Of a stretch of DNA of 64,000 bases, positions 1 through 8,723 are shown piece after piece. The position numbers and the translations under genes are program-made. Every line of letters begins with the position of its first letter. Position 1 is the stretch's first letter. The DNA is from Streptomyces buecherae (GTDB taxonomy: Bacteria > Actinomycetota > Actinomycetes > Streptomycetales > Streptomycetaceae): positions 5,930,501 through 5,994,500 of the forward strand of contig NZ_CP060404.1 of NCBI RefSeq assembly GCF_014295035.1, written 5' to 3'. A model generated the notes under the pieces. It was not told where the DNA came from, made no database searches, and worked only from the letters and a program-made list of their open reading frames with translations.

Positions 1-345
1 GCTGACGGCGGCGTCGCCGGCCCAGCCGTCCACGATGGCGCCGCAGTCGATGCTGACCAGGTCGCCGTCGCGCAGCCGGTAGCCGTTCGGGATGCCGTGC
101 ACGATCGCGTCGTTGACGGACGCGCAGATCACGGCGGGGAACGGGCTCGGCGCGAACCGTGGCTGGTAGTTCAGGAACGGGGAGCCCGCGCCCGCGTCCC
201 GCAGCACGTCGCGCGCCACCTGGTCCAGCTCGGTCAGCCGTACGCCGATCGACGCCGCCTTCCGCACGGCGCCCAGCGCCTGCCCGACGACGCGGCCGGC
301 CTCGCGCATCGCGTCCAGCTCGCCGTCGGTCTTGATCTCCACCAT
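1..345 (-). CDS. map: Type I methionine aminopeptidase, N-terminal part (runs off the window)
   Basis: Removes the initiator methionine from new proteins in the cytoplasm. The 115 visible codons begin MVEIKTDGELDAMREAG and continue through the family's conserved core: NDAIVHGIPNGYRLRDGD (substrate-binding His) and VSIDCGAIVDGWAGDAA, whose first Asp is a metal ligand. The later metal-binding His and Glu residues lie beyond base 1. An in-frame ATG at 363 would add six residues; 345 matches family N-termini better. The gene is divergent from the XRE regulator at 532, a pairing typical of the second, non-ribosomal-cluster map copy of streptomycetes (family knowledge). The family call is secure; which paralogue it is remains inference. 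Confidence 0.93.
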   Translation of the reverse strand, partial: MVEIKTDGELDAMREAGRVVGQALGAVRKAASIGVRLTELDQVARDVLRDAGAGSPFLNYQPRFAPSPFPAVICASVNDAIVHGIPNGYRLRDGDLVSIDCGAIVDGWAGDAAVS

Positions 346-469
346 CTCCGCAAGGCCCTTCATGAGTGGGTACGGCGGCCCGGCGCCGGGGCCCGCCCGC
401 GCCGGCCCGGCCCGCTGTCGAGGAGCCGCAGGCACGACGGAGGGGGCGTCGCCGGTTCGCGGCACACCA

Positions 470-530
470 ATTTCAATACCGTTATAACTATACCGGCTAG
501 CTTTACCGGTGGCGGTACTAGAATGGCCCG
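470..530. promoter_or_regulatory. Divergent promoter/operator region with repeated TACCGG units
   Basis: This is a conspicuously AT-richer island between map and the XRE gene. It holds a GTTATAAC palindrome (481-488, containing a TATAAC -10-like hexamer) and repeated ATACCG / TATACCGG / TTTACCGG half-sites followed by GGCGGTA. A second -10-like TAGAAT (519-524) lies just before the regulator's ATG. The arrangement suggests autoregulation by the adjacent XRE protein; that is inference. Confidence 0.45.
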
Positions 531-531
531 C

Positions 532-819
532 ATGGTGCGCACACCCCTCACTCCGCTGGAACGCGAGCGCGGTCGTCACCTCGGCGCGCTGCTGCGCCAG
601 GCGCGCGGCGAACGCAGCATGACCGACGTCGCCGCCGCGGCCGGGATCTCCGCCGAGACCCTGCGCAAGATCGAGACCGGCCGGGCGCCGACCCCCGCCT
701 TCTTCACCATCGCGACGCTCGCCGTGACCCTCGGGCTGCGGCTGGACGATGTGGCGGCGCACTGCGCCGCCGTGGAGCTGGCCGCCGACGAGTCGCCCGT
801 GGGCGCCGCGGCGGCCTAG
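532..819 (+). CDS. XRE-family helix-turn-helix regulator
   Basis: A 95-residue DNA-binding protein, essentially only an HTH domain. Residues about 18-72 form the five-helix XRE fold: LGALLRQARGERSMTDVAAAAGISAETLRKIETGRAP carries the turn and recognition helix, followed by a hydrophobic helix (FFTIATLAVTLGLRLDDVAAH) and an Ala-rich tail. A start at 523 (three extra residues, MAR) is equally possible; neither has a strong ribosome-binding site. It is divergent from map, with an AT-rich repeat-bearing intergenic region that is its probable operator. Its target genes cannot be read from sequence. Confidence 0.88.
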   Translation: MVRTPLTPLERERGRHLGALLRQARGERSMTDVAAAAGISAETLRKIETGRAPTPAFFTIATLAVTLGLRLDDVAAHCAAVELAADESPVGAAAA

Positions 820-866
820 CGCCGCGCCGGCTCATCGCCCGTCCGCCGCCGGACGGCCCCGCCGGC

Positions 867-900
867 GACCCCCGCCCGTGGCCGGTGCGCGGGCGGGGTC
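867..900 (+). terminator. Hairpin terminator after the XRE gene
   Basis: GACCCCCGCCCG pairs with CGGGCGGGGTC (one bulged C) around an 11-nt loop, 48 nt past the XRE stop and before the ABC transporter. There is no T-run, as is usual in streptomycetes. Confidence 0.5.
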
Positions 901-1071
901 CTCGTGGCGCGCCCGTATGGGGGCGCGGCCGGGCGCGCGCGGGGGCGCGGGCGCGTTCATCGATCACTTGTGCGCCTCCCGTGCACGCGCCGCTTTGTAA
1001 CGGCGGAATGAAATCCGCACGCCACGGCGTTGCAGCCTTCCGGTGATGACCATGAGACGGGGAGGCCGGGA

Positions 1072-4000
1072 GTGACAGCGACAGCCGCGACGACCAGCGC
1101 AGGGCAAGAGGGCTGGGCGCGCAGACTGACCCGTTACTGCTGGCGGTACCGGCGCAACGTGGTCCTCGCGCTCGGCGCGTCCCTCGCCGGAATGGCCGTC
1201 ACGGCACTCGTGCCGCTCGTGCCGAAGCTGATCATCGACGACGTGATCGTCGCCGGCGACCGGCCGCTGGCCCCCTGGGCGGTGCTGCTGGTCGTCGCCG
1301 CCCTCGCGATCTACGGGCTGACCTACCTCCGCCGCTTCTACGGCGGCCGGCTCGCCCTCGACGTGCAGCACGACCTGCGGACCGAGATGTTCCAGTCCAT
1401 CTCGCGCCTCGACGGCCGCCGACAGGACGAGCTGAGCACCGGTCAGGTGCTCGGCCGTGGCACCAGCGACCTGCAACTGGTGCAGGGCCTGCTGTTCATG
1501 CTCCCGATGATGATCGGGAACGTGCTGCTGTTCATCATCTCGCTGGTCGTCATGGTGGTGCTGTCCCCGCTGCTGACCGTGGTGGCGCTGGCCGTGGCCC
1601 CCGCCCTGTGGTTCATCGCCTCCCGCAGCCGCGACCGCCTCTTCCCCGCCACCTGGTACGCGCAGGGGCAGGCGGCGGCCGTGGCGGGCGTCGTGGAGGG
1701 CGCGGTCACCGGCGTCCGGGTGGTCAAGGGCTTCGGCCAGGAGGAGCAGGAGACCGGCAAGCTCCGCCAGGTCAGCCGCCGACTGTTCGCCGCCAGGATG
1801 CGCACCATCCGCCTCAACTCCCGGTACACGCCGGCGCTGCAGGCCGTGCCCGCGCTCGGGCAGGTCGCCATGCTCGCGCTCGGTGGCTGGATGGCCACCC
1901 GTGGCGAGATCACCCTCGGCACCTTCGTCGCCTTCTCCACCTACCTGGCGCAGTTGGTGGGCCCGGTCCGGATGCTGACCATGATGCTGACCGTGGGCCA
2001 GCAGGCCCGCGCGGGCGTCGAGCGCGTCTTCGAGCTGATCGACACCGAGCCCGGCATAGCCGAGCGGCCGGATGCCCGCCAGTTGCCCGCCGACGCGCCC
2101 GCGACGGTCGAGTTCGACCACGTCACCTTCGGCTACGGCGCCACCGAGGACGCCCCAGGCGAGGACGCGAGCACCACGGACGCCACCGCCGGCGCGGGCG
2201 CCGCCGCGGGCGACCCGGACGCCGCGAAGGAGACGGACCCCGACGCGCCCGGCCCCGGGCCACGGCCCGTGCTGCGTGACGTGTCGCTGCGCATCGAGTC
2301 CGGCGAGACGCTGGCCGTCGTCGGCGCGTCCGGCAGTGGCAAGTCCACCCTGTCGCTGCTGCTGCCGCGCTTCTACGACGTGAGCGGCGGCGCGGTCCGC
2401 ATCGGCGGGCACGACGTGCGCGATCTGACCTTCGACTCGCTGCGCGCCGCCATCGGCCTGGTGCCGGAGAACAGCTTCCTCTTCTCCGACAGCGTGCGCG
2501 AGAACATCGCGTACGGGCTGCCCGAGGCCACCGACGAGCAGGTCCGCACGGCCGCGCGGGCCGCGCAGGCCGACGGCTTCATCAGCGAGCTGCCGGACGG
2601 CTACGCCACCAAGGTCGGCGAGCAGGGCCTGACCCTCTCCGGTGGCCAGCGCCAGCGCATCGCCCTGGCCAGGGCGATCCTCACCGACCCGAGGCTGCTG
2701 GTCCTGGACGACGCCACATCGGCCGTGGACGCCCGCGTGGAGCACGAGATCCACGAGGCGCTGCGCGGCGTGATGGCCGGGCGGACGACGCTGCTCATCG
2801 CCCACCGCCAGTCAACGCTGGCGCTGGCCGACCGGATCGCCGTGCTCGACCGGGGCCACCTGGTCGACGTCGGCACGCACGACGAGCTGACCGAGCGCTG
2901 TGCGCTCTACCGCCGCCTGCTGACCGACCCGGACGAGCTGGGCGACGTGCCACGGGACGCGGCCGGCCGCGGCGTGCCCGGCCCCGGGCCCGACGGCGCC
3001 GCCCCCGGCGCCCGTGGCTCCGCCATCGCCGGCGCCTTCGGCGGCGAGGCGGCGGCGGCCGGGCTGCTGCTGCCCGCCGACCGCCCCGCCGCCGGGGCCT
3101 CCGACGCGACGGGCCCCGACGGCGGCCTCGACGGTGGCCCCGACGGCGACCCCGACGGCCGGGAATCCGGCCGTCACGGGAGCCACCACCGCAGTGCCCA
3201 GCGGCGCGCGGCCACCGGCGCCTCGGCCGAGCGAATACCCGACGCCGACGCGGAGGCCGACTTCCGGCTGGCCGAGGAGATCGAGGAGATATCCGAGATA
3301 TCGGCGGCCGAGACGGCGTCCGGGAACATCGCCGCGGCCCACGCCGACGCCGTCGGGCGGGCCCGCCAGGAGCGCGCCGCCGCCGGTTCCGTCACCCCCG
3401 AGCTGTGGGTGCGTAAGGACGACGCCCCGCGCACGGCCGTGGACGCCGACGCCCCGGCCACCCCCGGCGCAGGCAAGGGCGCCGCGCCCGCCGCCCCGCC
3501 CGCGGCGACCACCGCCGGCGCGATGGCCGGGATGCCCGCGACACCCGAACTGCTCGCCAAGGTGGCCGCCCTGCCGCCCGCGACCGACGCCCCCGGCGTC
3601 GACGAGCAGGCCGCCACCCGGGCGGAGAGCAGCTACGGGCTGCGCCAGTTGCTGCGCGGCTTCGGCAAGCCGCTCGCGCTGTGTCTGCTGCTCGTCTCGG
3701 TGGACGCCCTGGCCGGGCTGCTGCTGCCGGTGCTGATCCGACACGGCATCGACGAGGGCGTCCAGGAGATGGCGCTGAACGCGGTGTGGGCCGCCTCCGG
3801 GCTCGCGCTGTTGGTGGTGCTCGTGCAGTGGACGGCGCAGGTCAGCGAGACGCGGATGACCGGCCGCACCGGTGAGCGCGTGCTGTACTCGCTCCGCGTC
3901 AAGATCTTCGCGCAGCTCCAGCGGCTCGGCCTCGACTACTACGAGCGCGAGTTGAGCGGCAAGGTCATGACCCGGATGACCACCGACGTGGACGCGCTCT

Positions 4001-5379
4001 CCACGTTCTTGCAGACCGGCCTGGTCACCGCGCTGGTCAGCCTGCTCACCTTCTTCGGCATCCTGGTCGCGCTGCTGGTCATCGACCTGGAACTGGCCCT
4101 GGTGGTCTTCGCGACGCTGCCGCTCCTTGTCATCGGCACCGTCTTCTTCCGCCGGCAGAGCGTCAAGGCGTACGAGCTGGCCCGCGACCGGGTCAGCGCC
4201 GTCAACGCGGACCTCCAGGAGAACGTCGCCGGGCTGCGCATCGTGCAGGCGTTCCGGCGCGAGGAGAGCGGGCGCCAGCGGTTCGCCGAGCGCAGCGACG
4301 CGTACCGGCAGGCCCGGGTGCGCGGCCAGTGGCTGATCTCGATCTACTTCCCGTTCGTCCAGCTCCTGTCGTCGGTGGCCGCCGCGCTGGTGCTGATCGT
4401 CGGCGCCGGCCGGGTCAGCGACGGCACGCTCACGGCGGGCGCGCTCGTGGCGTACCTGCTCTACATCGACCTGTTCTTCGCCCCCGTGCAGCAGCTCTCC
4501 CAGGTGTTCGACGGCTACCAACAGGCCACCGTCTCGCTGCGGCGCGTCCAGGAGCTGCTGCGCGAGCCCACGACGACACCGCTCACCCAGGCACCGCGCG
4601 AGGTGCGGGAACTGCGCGGCGACATCGCGTTCGAGGACGTGTCCTTCCACTACGGCCCCGCCGACCAGCCCGAGAAGGCGCTGTCCGGCGTCAACCTGCG
4701 CATCCCGGCCGGCCAGACCGTCGCCTTCGTCGGCGAGACCGGCGCGGGCAAGTCCACCCTGGTCAAGCTCGTGGCCCGGTTCTACGACCCGTCGGCGGGC
4801 CGGGTGACCGTGGACGGCGTGGACCTGCGCCAACTGGACCTGGCCGGGTACCGGCACCGGCTCGGCGTGGTGCCGCAGGAGTCGTACCTCTTCCCCGGGA
4901 CGGTGCGCGACGCCATCGCCTACGGCCGCCCCACCGCGTCCGACGCCGAGGTGGAGGCCGCGGCCCGGGCGGTCGGCGCGCACGAGATGATCGCCCTCCT
5001 CGACGGCGGCTACCTGCACGAGGTCACCGAGCGCGGGCGCAACCTCTCCGCGGGGCAGCGCCAGTTGATCGCGCTGGCCCGGGCCGAACTCGTCGACCCC
5101 GACGTGCTGCTCCTGGACGAGGCGACGGCCGCGCTCGACCTGGCCACCGAGGCGCTGGTCAACCAGGCCACCGACCGGCTCGTCGGGCAGCGCACCACGC
5201 TGGTGGTGGCCCACCGGCTGACGACGGCCGCGCGCGCCGACCGGGTGGTCGTGCTGCATGACGGCCGGGTGGTCGAGGACGGCACCCACGAGGAGCTGCT
5301 GGCCCTGGGCGGTCGCTACGCCCGGCTCTGGCACGCCTTCACGGGCAGCGACATGGCCACCGCCGGCGCGCTGGGCTGA
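1072..5379 (+). CDS. Fused heterodimeric-type ABC exporter (TMD-NBD-linker-TMD-NBD)
   Basis: A 1435-residue multidrug/lipid-type ABC exporter with both half-transporters in one chain. The GTG start has GGGAGG upstream. TMD1 spans about residues 25-320. NBD1 has Walker A GASGSGKS (about 417), signature LSGGQ (about 522) and Walker B LLVLDDATSAVD, where Asp replaces the catalytic Glu. TMD2 begins near 850. NBD2 has GETGAGKS (about 1221), the altered signature LSAGQ (about 1325) and a canonical LLLDEATAALD. Thus site 1 is degenerate and site 2 catalytic, as in TM287/288-type exporters (family knowledge). Odd features are a ~40-residue acidic, Ala/Asp-rich insertion inside NBD1 before Walker A and a ~230-residue low-complexity linker between the halves. 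Substrate unknown. It stands alone, with terminators on both sides. Confidence 0.95.
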   Translation: MTATAATTSAGQEGWARRLTRYCWRYRRNVVLALGASLAGMAVTALVPLVPKLIIDDVIVAGDRPLAPWAVLLVVAALAIYGLTYLRRFYGGRLALDVQHDLRTEMFQSISRLDGRRQDELSTGQVLGRGTSDLQLVQGLLFMLPMMIGNVLLFIISLVVMVVLSPLLTVVALAVAPALWFIASRSRDRLFPATWYAQGQAAAVAGVVEGAVTGVRVVKGFGQEEQETGKLRQVSRRLFAARMRTIRLNSRYTPALQAVPALGQVAMLALGGWMATRGEITLGTFVAFSTYLAQLVGPVRMLTMMLTVGQQARAGVERVFELIDTEPGIAERPDARQLPADAPATVEFDHVTFGYGATEDAPGEDASTTDATAGAGAAAGDPDAAKETDPDAPGPGPRPVLRDVSLRIESGETLAVVGASGSGKSTLSLLLPRFYDVSGGAVRIGGHDVRDLTFDSLRAAIGLVPENSFLFSDSVRENIAYGLPEATDEQVRTAARAAQADGFISELPDGYATKVGEQGLTLSGGQRQRIALARAILTDPRLLVLDDATSAVDARVEHEIHEALRGVMAGRTTLLIAHRQSTLALADRIAVLDRGHLVDVGTHDELTERCALYRRLLTDPDELGDVPRDAAGRGVPGPGPDGAAPGARGSAIAGAFGGEAAAAGLLLPADRPAAGASDATGPDGGLDGGPDGDPDGRESGRHGSHHRSAQRRAATGASAERIPDADAEADFRLAEEIEEISEISAAETASGNIAAAHADAVGRARQERAAAGSVTPELWVRKDDAPRTAVDADAPATPGAGKGAAPAAPPAATTAGAMAGMPATPELLAKVAALPPATDAPGVDEQAATRAESSYGLRQLLRGFGKPLALCLLLVSVDALAGLLLPVLIRHGIDEGVQEMALNAVWAASGLALLVVLVQWTAQVSETRMTGRTGERVLYSLRVKIFAQLQRLGLDYYERELSGKVMTRMTTDVDALSTFLQTGLVTALVSLLTFFGILVALLVIDLELALVVFATLPLLVIGTVFFRRQSVKAYELARDRVSAVNADLQENVAGLRIVQAFRREESGRQRFAERSDAYRQARVRGQWLISIYFPFVQLLSSVAAALVLIVGAGRVSDGTLTAGALVAYLLYIDLFFAPVQQLSQVFDGYQQATVSLRRVQELLREPTTTPLTQAPREVRELRGDIAFEDVSFHYGPADQPEKALSGVNLRIPAGQTVAFVGETGAGKSTLVKLVARFYDPSAGRVTVDGVDLRQLDLAGYRHRLGVVPQESYLFPGTVRDAIAYGRPTASDAEVEAAARAVGAHEMIALLDGGYLHEVTERGRNLSAGQRQLIALARAELVDPDVLLLDEATAALDLATEALVNQATDRLVGQRTTLVVAHRLTTAARADRVVVLHDGRVVEDGTHEELLALGGRYARLWHAFTGSDMATAGALG

Positions 5380-5382
5380 GCC

Positions 5383-5412
5383 GCCGCCCCGGGTTCGGCC
5401 GACCGGGGCGGC
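5383..5412. terminator. Bidirectional hairpin between convergent genes
   Basis: GCCGCCCCGG pairs perfectly with CCGGGGCGGC around a 10-nt loop, directly after the ABC transporter stop and downstream of the convergent gene ending at 5441. Confidence 0.7.
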
Positions 5413-5440
5413 GCGTCACCCCACTGGCGGACACGGCCGG

Positions 5441-5899
5441 CTACGGCTCCATGCCGCTGGCCCGCGCGATGGCCTCCACCTCGCGGCGGTCCGCCTCCCG
5501 CTCGGCGGCCTCGGCGGCCACCCGCTGCTTGTGCCGGCGCAGGAAATCGGGGTCGTCGGCCCGTTCGCGGGGGACGAGCACCTTCATGCCCTTCGCGTGC
5601 GGGCTGTCCCCCAGGTCGACCACGACCCGCTCGTCGTGCGAGGTCAGCAGGCCGAACAGCACGAGCAGTTCGGCCTGGAGGGCGGGCGTGAACAGCTCCC
5701 GCTCCTCGGGCCCCATGCCGAGTTCGTACGTGCCGCCGCGCACGGCCGGTGAGACACTCAGCTCGCGGAGCAGCCGCATCAGCAGTTCGAGGGAGCGCGG
5801 GTCGACGCGCTGCTCCAGCTCGCTCAGGTACCGCCGCAGTCGTTCGGCCCGTTCGCTCGGCTCGGGGCCGCCCGGCCCCTGGCTTTCCTCTCGGTCCAT
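5441..5899 (-). CDS. Conserved-looking hypothetical protein, charged and helical
   Basis: I do not recognise this 152-residue protein. It is rich in Arg and Glu. Residues about 20-50 form a Leu-heptad-like helical stretch (RLRRYLSELEQRVDPRSLELLMRLLRELS). A middle part could be a small alpha/beta unit (RELFTPALQAELLVLFGLLTSHDERVVVDLGDS). The C-terminal third is strongly helical and charged (RHKQRVAAEAAEREADRREVEAIARASG). No signal peptide or membrane segment. An upstream in-frame ATG at 5911 would add four residues. The inverted repeat CATGAG-TCAT-CTCATG overlaps the upstream start region and could be an operator or mRNA hairpin. It is convergent with the ABC transporter and monocistronic. Codon bias supports real coding; function unknown. 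Confidence 0.75.
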   Translation of the reverse strand: MDREESQGPGGPEPSERAERLRRYLSELEQRVDPRSLELLMRLLRELSVSPAVRGGTYELGMGPEERELFTPALQAELLVLFGLLTSHDERVVVDLGDSPHAKGMKVLVPRERADDPDFLRRHKQRVAAEAAEREADRREVEAIARASGMEP

Positions 5900-6067
5900 G
5901 CCGACCAGCATGAGTCATCTCATGCGAGGAGGGGAGGGGGCGGCGTGGCGCATCGGGTGTCGGGCGGGCGCGAAGGAGCCCCCGTCGATGGCATGAGCTG
6001 GGGCTAGCCCCCGGGCCCGACCGCTTGTAGGTTCACGGCGACCACTGCGAACTCCTGGGAGATCAGC

Positions 6068-7519
6068 ATGCACAAGTCGCTCAGATCGCTGCTCGCGCTG
6101 GCGGTGCTCATCGGCACCGTGGGCGTGGGCAGCGTTTCGGCAGGGACGGCCACCGCCGCGCAGCCGGACGAACGGAGCACCACGGCCGCGCAGTCGGAGG
6201 ACATAAAGGACCGCATCCTCCGCATACCGGGGATGAGCTTCATAGAGGAGAAGCCGTACGACGGGTACCGCTTCTTCGTTCTCAACTACGAGCAGCCGAT
6301 CGACCACCGGCGCCCGTCGAAGGGGACGTTCAAGCAGCGGATCACGCTGCTGCACAAGTCCGTCGACCGCCCCTCGGTCTTCTTCACCTCCGGCTACAAC
6401 GTGAGCACGACGCCGCGCCGCAGCGAGCCGACGCAGATCATCGACGGCAACCAGCTCTCCATGGAGTATCGCTTCTTCACCCCCTCGCGCCCGCAGCCGG
6501 CCGACTGGAAGAAGCTCGACATCTGGCAGGCCGCCAGCGACCAGCACCGCCTCTACAAGGCCCTCAAGCCGATCTACGGCAAGAAGTGGCTGGCCACCGG
6601 CGGCAGCAAGGGCGGCATGACCGCCACCTACTTCCGCCGCTTCTTCCCCAACGACATGGACGGCACCGTCGCGTACGTGGCCCCCAACGACGTGGTCAAC
6701 AGGGAGGACTCGGCGTACGACCGGTTCTTCGCGCGGGTGGGCAACCGCGAGTGCCGCGCCAGCCTGACGGCCGTGCAGCGCGAGGCGCTTGAGCGCCGCG
6801 ACCGGCTCGTGGCCCGCTACGAGAAGTGGGCGGACGAGCAGGGCCGCACGTTCAAGGTGATGGGCAGCGCCGACAAGGCGTACGAGAACGCCGTGATCAG
6901 CCTGGCCTGGGCGTTCTGGCAGTACAGCCTGGAGAAGGACTGCGCGGACGTGCCGGCGCCGACCGCCTCCGACGACGTGCTGTACAACTACATCGACAAG
7001 ATCTCCGGCTTCGACTCCACCACCGACCAGGGCCTGGAGGGGTACACGCCGTACTACTACCAGGCGGGGACCCAACTGGGCTGGCCGACGGTGCGGTACG
7101 GCCAGTTGAAGGACCTGCTGCGCTACCCGGGCATCGACGCGCCGCGGCACGCCGTGCCGGCCGAGATCCCGATGACGTTCGACCCTCGCACGATGCGGGA
7201 CGTGGACTCCTGGGTGCGCCACAACGGTGAGCAGATGCTGTTCGTCAACGGCCAGAACGACCCGTGGGGCGCCGAGCCGTTCCGCGTGGGCAAGCGCAAC
7301 GACTCCTACGTCTACACGGCGCCGGGCGCCAACCACGGCGCCAACATCGCCGCGCTGCCCGCCGAGCAGAAGGCGAAGGCCACCGCGCGCGTCCTGGACT
7401 GGGCGGGCGTCCAGCCGGCGGCCGTGAAGTCCGGTGACCAGACGGCGAAGCCGCTGGCCCCCTTCGACAAGCAGCTCGACCGCCGGGACGTCTCCCGCGA
7501 GTCCCTGCTGCGCCCGTAG
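6068..7519 (+). CDS. Secreted S37-family tripeptidyl aminopeptidase (PS-10-like)
   Basis: An exported serine peptidase of 483 residues. An N-terminal signal peptide (Lys/Arg, then hydrophobic LLALAVLIGTVGVGSVSA, cleavage after TATAA near residue 31) precedes the mature enzyme. The GGSKGG motif with nucleophile Ser180, the later NGQNDPWGAE (acid residue) and PGANHGANI (His) match the S37 family, known from the Streptomyces mobaraensis prolyl tri/tetrapeptidyl aminopeptidase, which removes N-terminal peptides during extracellular protein maturation. The ATG follows GGGAG at a good distance. The stop codon lies inside a fourfold 8-bp tandem repeat, followed by a strong terminator. Monocistronic. 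Native substrate not predictable. Confidence 0.9.
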   Translation: MHKSLRSLLALAVLIGTVGVGSVSAGTATAAQPDERSTTAAQSEDIKDRILRIPGMSFIEEKPYDGYRFFVLNYEQPIDHRRPSKGTFKQRITLLHKSVDRPSVFFTSGYNVSTTPRRSEPTQIIDGNQLSMEYRFFTPSRPQPADWKKLDIWQAASDQHRLYKALKPIYGKKWLATGGSKGGMTATYFRRFFPNDMDGTVAYVAPNDVVNREDSAYDRFFARVGNRECRASLTAVQREALERRDRLVARYEKWADEQGRTFKVMGSADKAYENAVISLAWAFWQYSLEKDCADVPAPTASDDVLYNYIDKISGFDSTTDQGLEGYTPYYYQAGTQLGWPTVRYGQLKDLLRYPGIDAPRHAVPAEIPMTFDPRTMRDVDSWVRHNGEQMLFVNGQNDPWGAEPFRVGKRNDSYVYTAPGANHGANIAALPAEQKAKATARVLDWAGVQPAAVKSGDQTAKPLAPFDKQLDRRDVSRESLLRP

Positions 7520-7544
7520 TCCCGTAGTCCCGTAGTCCCGTAGC
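7513..7544 (+). repeat. Fourfold 8-bp tandem repeat across a stop codon
   Basis: CCCGTAGT occurs three times in tandem and CCCGTAGC once (7513-7544). The first unit contains the TAG stop of the S37 peptidase and every further unit supplies another TAG in some frame. Looks like recent slippage. Confidence 0.9.
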
Positions 7545-7597
7545 GCCGGGCCGGTGGGCGGACGTCCGCTGTCGGCGTTGTGGGCGCTGTCGGGACC

Positions 7598-7631
7598 GAG
7601 GGGGCGCCCGGTTGATGCCGGGCGCCCCCTC
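7598..7631. terminator. Strong bidirectional terminator
   Basis: GAGGGGGCGCCCGG (7598-7611) and CCGGGCGCCCCCTC (7618-7631) form a perfect 14-bp stem with loop TTGATG. It lies between the convergent S37 peptidase and LysR genes and probably serves both. Confidence 0.85.
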
Positions 7632-7638
7632 GCGTGGT

Positions 7639-8547
7639 TCAGGCGGCGTCGCGACGCGGCCAGTGCTCCTGGAGGAGGCGCACCGCCTCGGTGATGGACG
7701 GGCGGCGGGCGGCGCCGGGGCGCCACAGCGCGTACAGGCGGCGCAGCGGCGTCGGTTCGAGCGGTACGACGGACACGCCGTCCGGCACCGGGCCGCGGCC
7801 GAGCCGGGGGACCAGCGCGATGCCGAGGCCGGCGGAGACCAGCGCCAGTTGCGTGTGGTACTCGGCGACCTGGTACGCGAGGTCCGGCTCGTGGCCGGAG
7901 GCGCGCAGCGTGCGCACCAGCCAGTCGTGGCACACGGTGCCCGGCGGCTGGCAGATCCACCGCTGGTCGGTCAGGTCCGCGCGGCCCAGCACGCGGCGGC
8001 CGGCGAGCGGGTGGTCGCGGGGCACCAGGATGTCCGACGGGTCGTCGCCGATCACGACCCGCTGCACGCCCTCGGGGGCCGGCAGCGGCGAGATGTCCCA
8101 GTCGTGCGTGACGGCCAGGTCGATCACCCCGCGGGCCACCAGGTCGGGCGACAGGTGCGGGTCCACCTCGGTCAGCCGGGCGTCCAACCCCGGGTGCCGC
8201 GCGGTGAGTTCGGCGAGCACGGAGGGCAGCAGGCCGCGCGCGGCCGAGGCGAACGCGCCCACCACCAGGCGCCCCGACGGCTGCCCGCGCCGCTCCTCCA
8301 ACGTGGTCTCCGCGCGTTCCACGATGGCCAGCAACCGCTGCGCCGTGTCCGCCAACTGCTGGGCCGCGTCGGTCAGGGCGATGCCTCGGCCCCGCCGTTC
8401 GAGCAGCGTGGTCCGCGTCTCCCGCTCCAGCTTCGCTATCTGCTGCGACACCGCCGACGGGGTGTAGCCGAGGGCGACGGCCGCCGCGCTGACCGACCCG
8501 TGCACGGCCACCGCGTGCAGGGCCCGCAACCGGGCCAGGTCCAACAT
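7639..8547 (-). CDS. LysR-family transcriptional regulator
   Basis: A 302-residue LTTR. The N-terminal winged HTH is at residues 1-60 (MLDLARLRALHAVAVHGSVSAAAVALGYTPSAVSQQIAKLERE), followed by a linker helix and a two-lobed effector domain starting near residue 90. The ATG at 8547 has GGGGAG six bases upstream; the reading frame stays open to 8676, but the extension (poly-Arg/Ser) looks non-coding. It is divergent from the EamA transporter, with a perfect inverted repeat between them, so it probably controls that exporter in response to an unknown small molecule, a common LysR/EamA arrangement. Confidence 0.93.
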   Translation of the reverse strand: MLDLARLRALHAVAVHGSVSAAAVALGYTPSAVSQQIAKLERETRTTLLERRGRGIALTDAAQQLADTAQRLLAIVERAETTLEERRGQPSGRLVVGAFASAARGLLPSVLAELTARHPGLDARLTEVDPHLSPDLVARGVIDLAVTHDWDISPLPAPEGVQRVVIGDDPSDILVPRDHPLAGRRVLGRADLTDQRWICQPPGTVCHDWLVRTLRASGHEPDLAYQVAEYHTQLALVSAGLGIALVPRLGRGPVPDGVSVVPLEPTPLRRLYALWRPGAARRPSITEAVRLLQEHWPRRDAA

Positions 8548-8658
8548 GGTTCTCCCCAGGGGCTCGGCGCCGCGACGACGCCGCGACGGCTGCGACGGCT
8601 GCGACGGCGGTGCGCCGCGCGCCACGGCGCGGCTCGCCCACGGCCGTGACGGCTGCTG

Positions 8659-8710
8659 CTTGTAGCACTGCTTCAACCAATCATGCAGATACTCGCGCTG
8701 GTGCTACAAG
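8659..8710. promoter_or_regulatory. LysR operator: 10-bp perfect inverted repeat
   Basis: CTTGTAGCAC (8659-8668) and GTGCTACAAG (8701-8710) are exact reverse complements separated by 32 bp of AT-richer DNA (AACCAATCATGCAG) in the LysR/EamA intergenic region. The right arm ends 13 bp before the transporter start. Confidence 0.7.
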
Positions 8711-8723
8711 GTTCACTGCGTCG

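Noticed and set aside
2812..5334. Very long open frames antisense to the ABC exporter (also antisense to helicase, iolD, SGNH, CocE, sdhA and the large regulator)
   Set aside because: In very GC-rich DNA the antisense frames stay open by codon bias. Their products are His/Gly/Arg/Ala-rich without motifs, and the sense strand encodes recognisable proteins.
5908..5923. CATGAG/CTCATG inverted repeat as a firm operator
   Set aside because: Only 6-bp arms, and it coincides with start codons; noted in the gene entry but too weak to list alone.
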